Below are positions 11,410 to 21,860 of a stretch of DNA of 64,000 bases, in pieces. The translations under genes and the position numbers were made by a program. Positions within the stretch are counted from its first letter, which is position 1. Each line of letters starts with the position of its first letter. A model generated the notes under the pieces. That model saw only the letters and a program-made list of their open reading frames with translations, was not told the DNA's origin and made no database searches. Source of the stretch: Heligmosomoides polygyrus polygyrus (Eukaryota > Nematoda > Chromadorea > Rhabditida > Heligmosomidae); contig OX377205.1 of the NCBI GenBank assembly GCA_947396885.1, positions 53,304,676 to 53,368,675 on the forward strand, in the 5' to 3' direction.

Positions 11410-12160
11410 ATGTATTTAAACACCAACTGGTCAGGAATAGGCTCTACGAAAACCAGTGCTTATCAGAAAGTTGTGTTACATGTCCATACGGCAAGGCCGG
11501 AGATTGTTCCCGGGAGGGAGCAGTCTATCAGATTGAATGCCAAGCATGTAACTCCACATATATAGGGGAAACGGGGAGAAGACTAGCCATTCGAGTTAGA
11601 GAACACCTGGCTAATAAGCAACGTGGTAACATTAGAACACCTCTCGGAAAGCACAGAGCTGAGCAGCATAACGGTAACGACTTTGAGATAAAGTGCAAGG
11701 TGTTGGCAATAGAAACAGAAATATCGGCAAGGAAGGCATTAGAAGCGTTCTGGATTTTTGCAAGAAATCCTGGCATGAACGACCGCCAGGAACGCCCGTC
11801 AATTACGAATGATTTTCTGCCGTTTGTACCAAAATGCGAGCTGTAGAATGGAAGGGCGCATGTGCAGGTCGTTATCTTTATCGTATACTATCTGGCACCG
11901 CACAGTAAGTCTCATTCGCCCGGTCGTACTAACAGAGAGTTGCGGACGCACTCCATAGGTGGATCAAACGTGAGTTTATCCTTCTTTGAATGGGTTTTCA
12001 GGGGTGATTTCTCTAAGGAAGCGAAACCGCTAGAGTGGGGATAGCGTTTGGTGGGGTAAATCGCTCATCTAATAGTTGCACCACGTTCAGGCCTCTGAAG
12101 AAGACGGAAGCGTCGAAACGTTAGGCCTGGCAATAAAGATCCACCGTAACAACCTCGAGC
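11410..12160 (+). mobile_element. 3' end of a Penelope-like element (GIY-YIG endonuclease plus hammerhead-like 3' UTR)
   Basis: An open frame to 11846 encodes a GIY-YIG nuclease as found C-terminal to RT in Penelope-like elements: zinc-binding-like CVTCPYGKAGDC, GAVYQIECQACNSTYIGETG (the GIY-YIG core), IRVREHLANK, TPLGKHRAEQHNG and ALEAFWIFARNPGMNDR. The RT is absent, so the copy is 5'-truncated. The 3' UTR holds a hammerhead-like motif at 12088-12129. It is homologous to, but clearly diverged from, the PLE at 44.2-51.4 kb. Confidence 0.85.
12088..12129 (+). ncRNA. hammerhead ribozyme-like motif of the PLE
   Basis: Order of parts: stem I CAGGCCT (12088-12094), core CTGAAGA (12095-12101, matches CUGANGA), stem II GACG/CGTC with loop GAAG, core GAAAC (12115-12119), GTT (12120-12122, fits the GUH cleavage rule), then AGGCCTG pairing back with stem I. 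Stem III is reduced to the self-complementary ACGT, as reported for hammerheads of Penelope-like elements, which are thought to act as dimers. Activity is not tested. Confidence 0.65.
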
Positions 12161-13010
12161 GGCACAAACAAAATATTGACAACTATTTATGTATTGTTTT
12201 GTAAACTTATACGCAATTGTTTCGCTATAATTTAAAAACTTTCATCACGTTGGTTTGGAACATCGTGTATTAGCGAAACGAATATCGGACACCAAGCGAG
12301 GCCGGTAAGAGCGAAGCCCACGTACAGGTGGATCAGTACACATGTCATCAATATACAGAGTGTCTCAGAAAAATGAATACACTGTTAGAAAGGTGATAAC
12401 ATCGCTCTCAATGAAGGTACTGGAGGTTGAAGGCAAACACGAGAGCTTAAAAAATAGAAATTTTCTGACATATGAACGGTTTGCAATACGCCATACACTC
12501 GTCTGGATTCTTCCATTTTACATTCGATTGATTGAGTTTTACTTAACCACTTCTTGCAATTTTTTCTTGAAGGAGCTGTGTTGGTTAATTTGTGTTTTTT
12601 GAAGTTTAATATTTAAAAGCACAATACGGCTTACGAAAAGAGAGGGTATCCTAGAAAATGTAGGTACTAAATATTTTGAATGCTCTAACATTGCTGCTAG
12701 TAAAATATTTGAAGCTGTCTGAGGTTTACATGGAAGCACAGGATAGCGCAAATTCAGTGACATGCAAATGGTCAACATCGCGCCATGCTCTAGTCTGAAA
12801 CCTTACATTTCAAACTCAATTGAAAGTGCATGGGCTGAATGCTTGTTGCAATCTTGTTACTACTTAGCTACATTAACCTGTGCTGTGCTTCTTTTAACAT
12901 TTAGAACCTGACATTCACGTGAGAGACACGTAACATGTGAGTTTATTGATTGCACAATTTGGCGTTCTCGCTAGCGCTCTAATAACGCCTCCTACATATC
13001 TGACCCCATA
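12161..13010. other. AT-rich unassigned DNA
   Basis: No recognisable coding sequence. The frame at 12342-12602 has no domain. The sequence near 12355 (GAGTGTCTCAGAAAAATGA) resembles a transposon end, but I found no partner. Confidence 0.35.
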
Positions 13011-13760
13011 AAACGAGTCACGCCCGGCTCTTGGCTTTCCTTCGAGGAGAAGAAGTTTATTCTGAAGTGCTACTGAAAAATCGAAAACAACGTCGAAGTG
13101 CAGAGGCGATTCAGCGACTACTTCTCCAAAACATCACCCACTTGCGTAATCCATGCACAATCAATCGAGTCTGAAACGCGTGGTTTCAGACGGGGCATGG
13201 CGCAATCTAATTTTCCTAAACTTTCATATGACCCCTTAATTTCCTACTACCTTGCCGTGAGCAACGTTATCACTTTCAAACAGTGTAGACATTTTTTGAG
13301 TCGGATTCCTGAAAACGATATTAGAAAAACTCGGATGCAAAAAGTGTTCGGAATCACTTGGAACGCAGATAGTGACGAACTTTTTGCAACCTGCTCGTAT
13401 CCAAAAACATAAATGTACAATGCGCTCAGTGTCAGAACAAATAGCTTCAATTTACGACCCTCATGATTGGCTAACTCCACTCACACTGCGTGCAAAGCAT
13501 TTCTTCCAAGAACTCTGGAATCACAACTAAGAATGGGACACAATTCTGTCGGAAGAGCATGAAAACCGCTGGCAAGAAATTCAGGGACACGCTAACGGCT
13601 TCCAGCATCACCTACCGCCAAAAGCCGGAGCCCTTGCCTAACCCACAGTAGTTGTGGTTTCTTCGGACGCAAGCGCATATGCAATGGCCTGCGCTTATCT
13701 GGTACAAAAGAATACGTCCCTACTACTAGCAAGCAGATGCAAACTGCCACATGCAGGGGA
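13011..13760 (+). pseudogene. BEL/Pao pol fragment: RT C-terminus and RNase H
   Basis: Plus strand, frameshifted. It reads SRIPENDIRKTRMQKVFGIT and WNADSDEL, the region that follows the RT catalytic box in BEL/Pao. Then come SIYDPHDWLTPLTLRAKHF and WDTILSEEHENRWQEI, and an RNase H start VVVSSDASAYAMACAYLV. The integrase that should follow is deleted: at about 13755 the sequence passes directly into env. The left end is truncated near 13010. Confidence 0.8.
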
Positions 13761-14207
13761 CGAACTAAAAAAACCAGAAAACCATTGTAACATCAAGGAG
13801 TGCCCTCTGGAAAAGGAAGACGTTATCTTCCCTCCAGAGATTACCTTGCATGACTACAATCTCCAATGGAAGCTCTACGATGGCAACAAGCTGACAATCC
13901 TGCATACGGCATGTCAGTCTTCATCGTTCTGCGAAAACATATGCTGCTGGTTCTTCACGGCTAAAATTCTGAATCCTGAATGCTCACCACAATCAGAAAT
14001 CGCCGCATTAACAGCCCTTCACTACTTCCTCATAGCCCTCATCTACGCAATCTGCTACGTACCGATCACAGTTGGAGAGTCATGTCGATTGATGTTCATC
14101 GGAATGTGGACCGCAACGCTAACTGCCATTTAGTTATTGAATAGACTGGGACGCTACTGCATAAAAACGGCTATCCGCTGGAGACAACCTCGGACACTGG
14201 GTCACCA

Positions 14208-14560
14208 CGGGCCGCACAACCAGTTGCTATTGGGGTGAAAACCTGTTGCTACGTATATACATATATATACATATGTATTTATATGTAAATACGTAGTATA
14301 TACCTACTTATATACGTATGCACATATATATGTAGGTACGAGCTGGATATACGTGGATATATGGCTTCACAAGAATCGGGGGTGCGAAAGTGACTATCCT
14401 GCAACACTCTAGCAACAGGAGCCGACCCTTAAACCCACCCACAGGGGTGTCAACGGAGTGCAGGTAATCGCACCGGGCCCCCTCACCCGGCCAATCGGCG
14501 CAGCCCGCCACTCCCACTGCAACAGGTTTCCACCCCAATAGCAAGTGGTTGTTCGGCCCG
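14208..14560. mobile_element. MITE inserted in env copy A
   Basis: A 353-bp element with ~42-bp terminal inverted repeats (left begins CGGGCCGCACAACCAGTTGC; the right is its complement with a few mismatches). The centre has an alternating purine-pyrimidine run of ATATAC/GTATAT at about 14253-14345. No coding capacity. It splits the env reading frame. Confidence 0.8.
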
Positions 14561-14998
14561 CTGGCTAGCGAGTGCCAGAGACGACCGAATAGACGTCATG
14601 ACGTGGAAAGATTTCTTCGGACACCCATGATTGCGACCGTAATCATGTCAATGACAGTGGCAGCCCTAGGTTGTCAAAACGTTAACGTCTTCACACAGTC
14701 GACAACGATTTGCTCTATTTCACCTCCAGAGAAAAAGACATGTGTTGCGGAAACGACGGAAATCCTGAAAATCAACAGCTACCATCAGGAAGAATGCATC
14801 CGTCTGCTCAACAATCAACTCATGTGAAGGAGCTTTGAATCACTGGATTAGTCTCTATCTCACCTGATCCCTATATTTTACGGGAGATTCTAAGCAGTGA
14901 ATGATAGATTCAAAGAAATGTGCACACTCAGGTTCATGTTTCGGCAGAAATTGTGAAGAAATCGATTCACGTTGCTCCCTAAACTACACGAAAGCAAT

Positions 14999-17965
14999 CT
15001 TCTTCTTCTTCAGCGTCTGTCCCGCTTCGAAGCGGGGTCCGCTACGATGGTGTCATGACGCCACCTTTCCCGATCCAGCCCTAGATCAGGGTGGACACCA
15101 TCCGCTTTCAAGTCCGTATGTAAAGTATCAGCCCAGCGCTGCTTCGGGCGCCCTTCAGGCCGCTTTCCTATTACCTCGAAGTTGAGGCCTACCTTGCGGA
15201 CGCTATCTTCCTTTCCACGCAGAACGTGGCCGTACCATCGTGAGCGAGCTTCGCGCATCTTGTCAGCTATCGGTGCGACACCAACCAAACTTCTACCGAA
15301 TGACGTCGTTTCGGATGCGGTCCATGCGAGTGACTCCAGCCGTCCAGCGCAGCACCTTCGTCTCCATGACACTGAGGCGCGTTTCAACTTCCTTGGTCGT
15401 TGGCCAACACTCAGCGCCGTACATTACTACTGGCCGGACGACTGCTCTGTAGATTTTCGACTTAAAGCGCTCTGGTATCTTCATATCGCAGAGCACATCA
15501 GTCAACGTTGCACTTGCACCAAGCCGCACTCACGCGTGAGTTCAATTCAATCATCAGATTGCCGTCGGCGCGACACCAAACTTCTGCCGAACTTCCAAGT
15601 ATGACATCATTAGCATAAAGCAACGTCCAAGGGACGGGCTTCTGAAGATCTCGTGCAATGGCATCCAAGACGACAACAAAGAGGAGTGGGGAAAGCGCAG
15701 AACCCTGGTGTACCCCGACAGAGATGGGGAACTCCATCGAGGTTCCAGCTGCAGCTTGAACTCGACTCTTTGGACAAGAGTAGAGAATTCGCACCCACTC
15801 TATGAGCTCTTCGGTAACTCCATGATGTCGCAAGGCGTACCATATCACTTCACGCGGTACGCGGTCAAAGGCCTTCTCCAAGTCGAGGAAGGCGATATGC
15901 ACTGCCTTCTGTTTCTCGCGATGCTTCTCTATCAGGAGGCGGGCGGCGTGAATGGCATCAATGGTGCCACAGCCAGCCACGAAGCCGCACTGATTGCTGG
16001 AAAGCTGGACGATGTCCTGAATTCGTCCATCGACAATTCGCTCAAAGATCTTCATGCTGTGCGAAAGCAAGCGAATCGGACGGTAATTGGAGCAGTCTGC
16101 AGGACAGCCCTTTTTCTTCCAAATCGGGATCGTCGTACTTTGGCGCCAACACTCAGGCACCTTCTTCTCCGCCACAACCTGTTTAAAGAACTTCGCCAGC
16201 CACTCAGCAGGGTACCAGTACTTGGACTTGCACAAATCAGCTGCCACGTCATCGGGCCCAGTCGCTTTGCCTGGCCTCATCTTCTTCAAAGCCGCTTCAA
16301 TCTCCTCCACGGTGATCTTCTGAACGGAGCCGTGGGTTGGAGCCGTTGAAGGGATGGCTGGATGAGGGAACTCTACTGTAGAGATTTCCTCAAAGTAATC
16401 GCGCCATCGCTTCAATGCCTTCTTGCGGTCCGTAAGAAGATGGCCTTCTCATCATTGATGCCGAAGAACTTCTCGATGTCCTCGGTCTGGCGATGGCGAT
16501 TCTTAGCAAGCCGGTACAGATACCGCTCACCATCGCGAGACTCGAGCTTCTCGTTGACATCTCCATAATGAGTGGCTTTCGCAACAGCCACGGCCTTCTT
16601 TGCAGCTTTCTTCGCTTCTTGGTACTTCCGCCAGTTATCGGCTGTCTTTTCGCCGAGAAACACGTGATAGAGCGACTTCTTCTCTCGCACGTTTGCTTTC
16701 ACGTCGTTTGTCCACAGCCATGTCTGCTTGTCAATCTTCCGTCGCCCAGGTTTCGTAATGCCGAGTTCTGACTGTGCAGCTTGACGAATCGCGTCGGTCG
16801 TTTTCTTCCAAGTTTCGTCGACAGTCGTGACCCTCGGTAACTGCACGTGAGAAATCACAGCTGCTTCCTTGTCTCTCATTCGCCACCACTTGATTCTTGC
16901 AGCACCGCATCGCTCGACCTGCTTCAGCCCCGGAGGGACAGTCTTCAGAGTGCAGATCAGCGGTCGGTGCTGTGGGCGATCGTCTCATACGGCACGATCT
17001 TCGCGTCTGTGACAAGACTCCGGTCGCGATCTCTCACAAGGACAAAGTCTATCTGAGACTTGGAGCTCCCACTGTAGTATGAGATAAGGTGCGAGTCACG
17101 TTTTCGGAAGACGGTGTTCACTATGGTGAGGTTATGCGATTCCGCGTAATCAAGAATGCGCTCACCATCGGCGTTACGCGATCCGTATCCAAAGCCACCA
17201 TGACAGCTGTACCCGTCTTTCGTAGCACCTACGTGCCCATTAAGGTCACCAGCGACTATGATGACATCTTTCGACGGTACCACTACTGTCTTCTCATCAA
17301 ACAGGCTCCAAAACTCTTCCTTGGCTTGATCCGAGCAGCCAGTCTGCGGAGCATACGCTGAGAAGAAGTGATAGAGTCGCTCCTTAGCGGCGACAACGAT
17401 CTTCATCAGTCGATCGTCAAAGCGCTCGACGCTTACAATCGAGTCACGAAATCGTTCGGAGACGATTATTCCGATACCGCTGGTGGTCCTGGAACTTCCA
17501 CATAGAACGGCCTTAAAGCCACGTCCTATGCCTCGAGGCTTGCGTCAGGACCACCTCGTCTCCTGCACCGCACAGAAATCAACTCTTCTACGCTCCAGTG
17601 CTTCAACCAACTCGCACGAGCGGCCCGTCAACGTACCCACATTCAGCGTTGCCACGCGGGTCCTGCTTACGTTACGGGACTTTCGGACTAGCTCAGTTGC
17701 CCCCCGATGCCGTCCTCGCATCAGTGACCCTCGCATACTTCTCACACTCGCCGGGCTCTGCGAGTGTGCATCGGCTCCCGCGGACGCCGTAGCACTATCT
17801 CGAAACACTTGAGCTGTCATACACCATGTGATGTGACATGGGTCTTCGTAGGCCGGCCTGTCACAAGGACCTGTCGCCTGCAATCGAGTGTCCGTGTTCG
17901 GCTTAACTCGCAGAGCGAGTAGTTTCCAGTGGCACCACGTGGAGGAACGGACATCGCCACCACAG
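14999..17965 (-). mobile_element. RTE-type LINE, copy 2, inserted in env copy A
   Basis: A nearly full-length 2.97 kb minus-strand insertion flanked by the 9-bp target duplication GAAAGCAAT (14990-14998 and 17966-17974). The endonuclease (17640-16960) carries RRVDFCAVQETRWS, YHFFSAYAPQTGC, VIIVAGDLNGHVG and SQIDFVLVRDRDR. The RT (16415-15600) carries GKATGPDDVAADL, NYRPIRLLSHSMKIF, AFLDLEKAFDRVPREV and HQGSALSPLLFVVVLDAI. The catalytic box reads LLYANDVILGS, so the first Asp of the YADD box is Asn. Just after it the palm/thumb is deleted and the C-terminal tail (15529-15010) follows. It ends in a GAAGAAGAAG tail. RTE elements use a single ORF. This copy is dead. Confidence 0.9.
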
Positions 17966-19660
17966 GAAAGCAATTAGTACCCAGGAATCACCTACTGTGC
18001 GGAAAGTTATGGAGGACCCGGCTGCGGATCGGGGGCAGACATAACTCCAGCGCCGCGCGAACCCCCCTGGCGTCGCCCACGGTGCGCGACGAAATTGGAC
18101 GAGTTGTTGCGGTCCGATGCTTCCGACGGCTAGAAACGCTTCCTACAGGGAAATGCGGCACGCCTTTGCCTTATTTCAACGTTTCTTGGAGATGGTATAT
18201 GAATGTGGTTTCAATAGGACTATCAGCGACAGTTTATACAGGAATTCTGGTCATGTGGATGGTTTCTAGCGTCAGTATTTGCCAACTACAACTTTTTCGG
18301 TCAATTTTTACCCGTGATTATGGTTATACTGCGGAAAAAGGTCACAATCACCCATTCTCGGATTAATTGCCATACTGCGGACTGTAAGTTCCTTGCTAGA
18401 AATGTGGTCTGGGAGCTTAAGCACTGAGAACATTTCGAGCTCCGCGGCTAACCATGCGTCACCGAGCGCACGTCCGCGTTTCAGCGCCGCGACGTCGCAC
18501 GCGGCTAGCGCGCGACATCGCGTTGGAGTTAGGTCCTGGAGCCGCTGCGGATACTTTTACTTGAGTAGGTTGCCTTTTCTACGGGATATACAGCGTGCCG
18601 AGAAACAAAAGATACACGAGATCTTCAAATGCTCCCAATGGCATAGAGAACTGCAGCTGAAGATCCTATCCATGGGCGAACACAAAAAGAAGCAATATCA
18701 AGAAATAGATTTGTTGCAACCAGTAATTCCTGAACGAGTAGGCAACATGAGTATCACCCTAAGTTCCATAACCATCCCTCCGACGCCTGCTTTGCCCTCA
18801 AAATTCATCTCTGACGGCGAAAATATCACGCTATGGAACGAAGAACGAAAACCGACGCTTCTCTGCGACTCAGAAACTGCGGCGCACTTCATCAATTGCT
18901 CGTGTGGTACCAAGCTGTATATGCCAACCTGCTGAACACCGCATATGCAGTTGATCAGATGTCAACATCACAGAAATTTTCGAAAAAAGGATCGAGAATC
19001 GATTTCTAGTTTGACATCCATGGATAACATTCATTCATGCAAAGAAAGACTCGACATCAGTTTCACTATCTCCACTACTGCAGAAATTCTGATTCACTTC
19101 AAAGAAGTGTTCGAAAATCAGTCACTTCGATATCAGAATCGACCTGCAAAGTAGAAAACTCAATCGCGAAAGGATGCTACTCTTGCCCTCAGGGCGCAGA
19201 AGCTCAGGTCTTTTGCACAACCGACGGAGCACCAACAAAGGCCGCCATTCAGTGCGAGGACTTGCATTTCACGATCCCATGTGAACGGAATGGAATTCGA
19301 TCTTCCCTACGATTTCGCCACGAAACAGCACGAGTTCGAAAACATTGCCTAGTTTCATGTGGAGCAAGGGAAACAACTTGAAATCACAGGCATTTTGCAA
19401 TGGACGAGGACGATTCATGAATCGGTGATCAAAATTCTAGCCGGTGAAAGCCACATATACGAGGAGATAGTTCTTCCCGATTTCTACCACGTCTTCGACG
19501 TCATCATCAAGTAGTATAAATACCTCGCCCTCGCCGGAGGACTTCTGTTGCAAGCAGTAGTTTTGGGCTACTTCTCCGTATGCTCATGTGGATGTAGCGT
19601 GATATCAGCAATTCTCCGCTTGTTTTCTGCAATCATTGCAACGTTGGATGAGTAACCTCA

Positions 19661-19838
19661 GTAGGGGCAATTCTGCGTCTCTCCACCCAGAGAATGCGCG
19701 GAGAGGAGAAAAAGCTGTGATAAACTATAATGATCGCTCTCACAATCGATCAATACAGTGCTATGTAGCTATCAGTACATACGATCTCCACTAACCCCGC
19801 CTCGTGCGTAGCCTCAAACTTAAGCATTCACCGAACAT
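19661..19838. other. spacer between env and ORF3 of BEL copy A
   Basis: No coding sequence recognised. It contains a purine-rich run (GAGAGGAGAAAAAG) near 19705 and candidate acceptor AGs just before the ORF3 start at 19839. Confidence 0.4.
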
Positions 19839-20706
19839 GCTTACCCCAGAGCAGCCGGCACCTTCATCCGCTTCCAAGAAGAAGAAGTCGCCTTCTCCAG
19901 CATCGCCTGGTGCTCCAGCTGCTGCCCGATTAAGAGAAGAAAGCAGGACTTTGCCAGCGACGACTCCCTCGTGACAGAAGAATCTTTGACGGCCAAGCTC
20001 GACAACTTCTCCAAGAAGATCGATAAAGAATTGGAAGATGTCAAGACAGTCGCCACGATCCATATTGACGAAATCGATCAAGAGGTGCGAAGTCTTCGAG
20101 ATGAATTCAGGAAGTTCAACCTTCCACATCTGCTTAGTGATATCAAAACGTTCATGCGAGATCAAATTTTTGTTCGAGGAAGTTGCCGTGAATCGAAGAT
20201 TGTAGAAATTGGGCAAGAAACTCGAGTTACTGACTGAACTTCGCAAGCTGATGGACACAATGTCGGCAGAGAAGCACGGGCAAAACCGTGAAAAGCGTAC
20301 CTCTGCGACTGTGCAATCAAAACCTCAAGCCGATAGACAGAGAACTAAAGATGGCCCGTCCGTCATCACAGAAGAAGAGAGTGGGCCATAGGCTGAAGTG
20401 AGGAAACTGCAACAGGAAATCGCAGTCCGCAACAGAAAATTTGACAGGACAGGTCACGAAACCTCGGCCGTCCTTCACCGTATCCTCGGCCGTCCATCAC
20501 CGTAGCGTGGAAGAAGGTCAACTCCGATCCGTCCGCCTCCAAGCGCATCGACGAGCTGAAGAAAGAGTAGTGTCGTCCCCATGCAGAAGAATCTGCTCTA
20601 TGCAAGAAGCTTGACCAGCTCATGGATCGACTGCGTGAGTGCTGGGAGCGTCAGCAGCGGCAGCGTCAATCTCCGGAGCCGGGTCCGTCTCATAGTCGGC
20701 GCGGGC
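19839..20706 (+). pseudogene. BEL/Pao ORF3 (accessory, coiled-coil-like), copy A
   Basis: Starts MLTPEQPAPSSASKKKKSPS and runs through Pro/Ser/Lys-rich then heptad-like acidic and basic helices (ESLTAKLDNFSKKIDKELED, IDQEVRSLRDEFRKF, KKLDQLMDRLRECWERQQ), ending SHSRRGL just before the LTR. At least three frameshifts or stops break it. The same position after env in the minus-strand element (38459-37300) holds an ORF with a similar Ser/Pro/Lys-rich start and helical middle. I do not recognise a known family. A nucleic-acid-binding or structural role is possible. Confidence 0.55.
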
Positions 20707-21540
20707 TATAGAGAATGACGACAACGTCGTCCTATTTTACTACATGTAGACTTGCTGTTTTACAGTTTATGTAATTAAAATTGCTTTTTGTATAATGAGT
20801 CATTAGATATTTTCGGATTTCAAATCCATAGGCTTTTAGCGTTTGTTTATAATGGCATCTGGGATAGTAGGCGGCAGCCGAGGTCCGAAATGGCAGCATC
20901 GCCGCTCTGTGAACTTAAAGGGCAGTCAGCGTCACCGCTGCCTCCAGCATTACTCCTTCTCGGGCGACAGTTCGCGTGGTTGTCCTCTTAATTGCCGTTT
21001 GCATTTGTCTTCAGTTTCTTGCCTAATTAGCTTATGTCCAGCTTTAAGCTTCGCGTATCCGGCTGTCACTAAAGTCTCATCGCGTATAAGGGCTTTAAGG
21101 TCTAGACACCAGGGAAAATTACTTATTCTCATATTGCATTTGCTTAAACCCATTTACTGTGCCTTGAAGAGGGTAAAAGTGTTAGTGCCTTGTTCGCTTA
21201 TGGGTAGTATAATCTCATATCACTTAAGCAGCCACTAATATATTTCGTTATTCAGTTATCTCGCATCTAGTGTACTTCTTATGCATCGTACCACCGATAG
21301 CAGCTATCTACTCGTGTATTTCGCTCATTTACCAGTATCCATGACGCATATTTATCCAACGGCATTTACTCATTTATCACATATTTTAGTATAACAATAA
21401 TAGATGTTGAATTACTCAAGTTTGAGATGTAAACCACCTGTGGAGAGCATCTAGCTCATTTGGTTAAGTCCGCCTGGCAATCCTAACTTGGATTTTGGCG
21501 AGCAAACCACCTGGTAAGTGGCGTAGACGTCTCGTCCACA
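20707..21540 (+). repeat. BEL/Pao LTR (copy A/B), approximate left edge
   Basis: It follows ORF3 and ends ...CCACA at 21540, two bases before a tRNA-type primer binding site, as expected of a BEL/Pao LTR. The left edge is estimated from the end of ORF3. An SL1-like block with a GT donor lies at 21406-21434. There is no second copy in the window to fix the ends. Confidence 0.6.
21406..21434 (+). promoter_or_regulatory. SL1-like leader plus 5' splice site in the LTR
   Basis: 21406-21426 matches the nematode SL1 leader at 19 of 22 positions, reading GTTGAATTACTCAAG then TTTGAG. It is followed, after AT, by GTAAAC, the start of the intron part of SL1 RNA. It is in the same orientation as the element and 116 nt before the primer binding site. 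A TATA-like ATATTTTAGTATA lies about 15-25 nt upstream. Confidence 0.7.
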
Positions 21541-21542
21541 TT

Positions 21543-21556
21543 TGGTGCATCGGCCG
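21543..21556 (+). other. primer binding site, tRNA-Gly type
   Basis: TGGTGCATCGGCCG is complementary to the 3' end (with CCA) of tRNA-Gly(GCC) as I recall it. The identical 14-mer occurs at the expected place in the minus-strand BEL/Pao element (53952-53939). Confidence 0.75.
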
Positions 21557-21860
21557 AATTGGTATTCAGTCGAGTCGTCGGAGCTCAACTAATAGCTCCA
21601 TTAAATCAGGTCGGTAATTAATTCCTTTTTACAGGTGCAAGTGTTGGTCTTGCATGCTACCTTTCTTTGTCCGTCTGTGTTATTGTTTCTCGCGTCGTCG
21701 TTAGAAAAGCGCCAGCTGGCTGTTTCGCGGCGGCAGACGGTTGAATCAGCGTGCGCACCGACTTTTTGTGCCCATTGACGGTTCACTCGCGTCAACCAAA
21801 GCCTCGCCGGGAAGTTGAATCGACGCAACTCGGCTGGAACTCGAGCAGGGGACTGTTTCC
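21557..21860 (+). other. leader between primer binding site and gag
   Basis: No reading frame in element orientation that I can support. Probably untranslated leader of the plus-strand BEL/Pao sequence. Confidence 0.45.

Larger units (their letters stand above)
13761..19660 (+). pseudogene. BEL/Pao env-like glycoprotein gene, interrupted by a MITE and a LINE
   Basis: Matches the env of the minus-strand element at 38.5-41.2 kb piece by piece. Blocks: 13820-14133 (pocket of cysteines, CENICCWFFTAKILNPECSP, then a hydrophobic segment), 14565-14827 (GCQNVNVFTQSTTIC, KKTCVAETTEI), 14900-14998 (KKCAHSGSCFGRNC), 18560-18935 (IFKCSQWHRELQLKI, ISDGENITLWNEE) and 19150-19650 (KGCYSCPQGAEAQVFC, IQCEDLHFTIPC, a C-terminal membrane segment near 19530-19600). 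This cysteine-rich order resembles the phlebovirus-type Gc glycoproteins known in nematode BEL/Pao elements. Insertions at 14208-14560 and 14999-17965, and several frameshifts, make it non-functional. Confidence 0.8.

Noticed and set aside
14253..14345. Simple ATAC microsatellite as an independent feature
   Set aside because: It lies wholly within a MITE bounded by 42-bp inverted repeats, so it is reported as part of that element.
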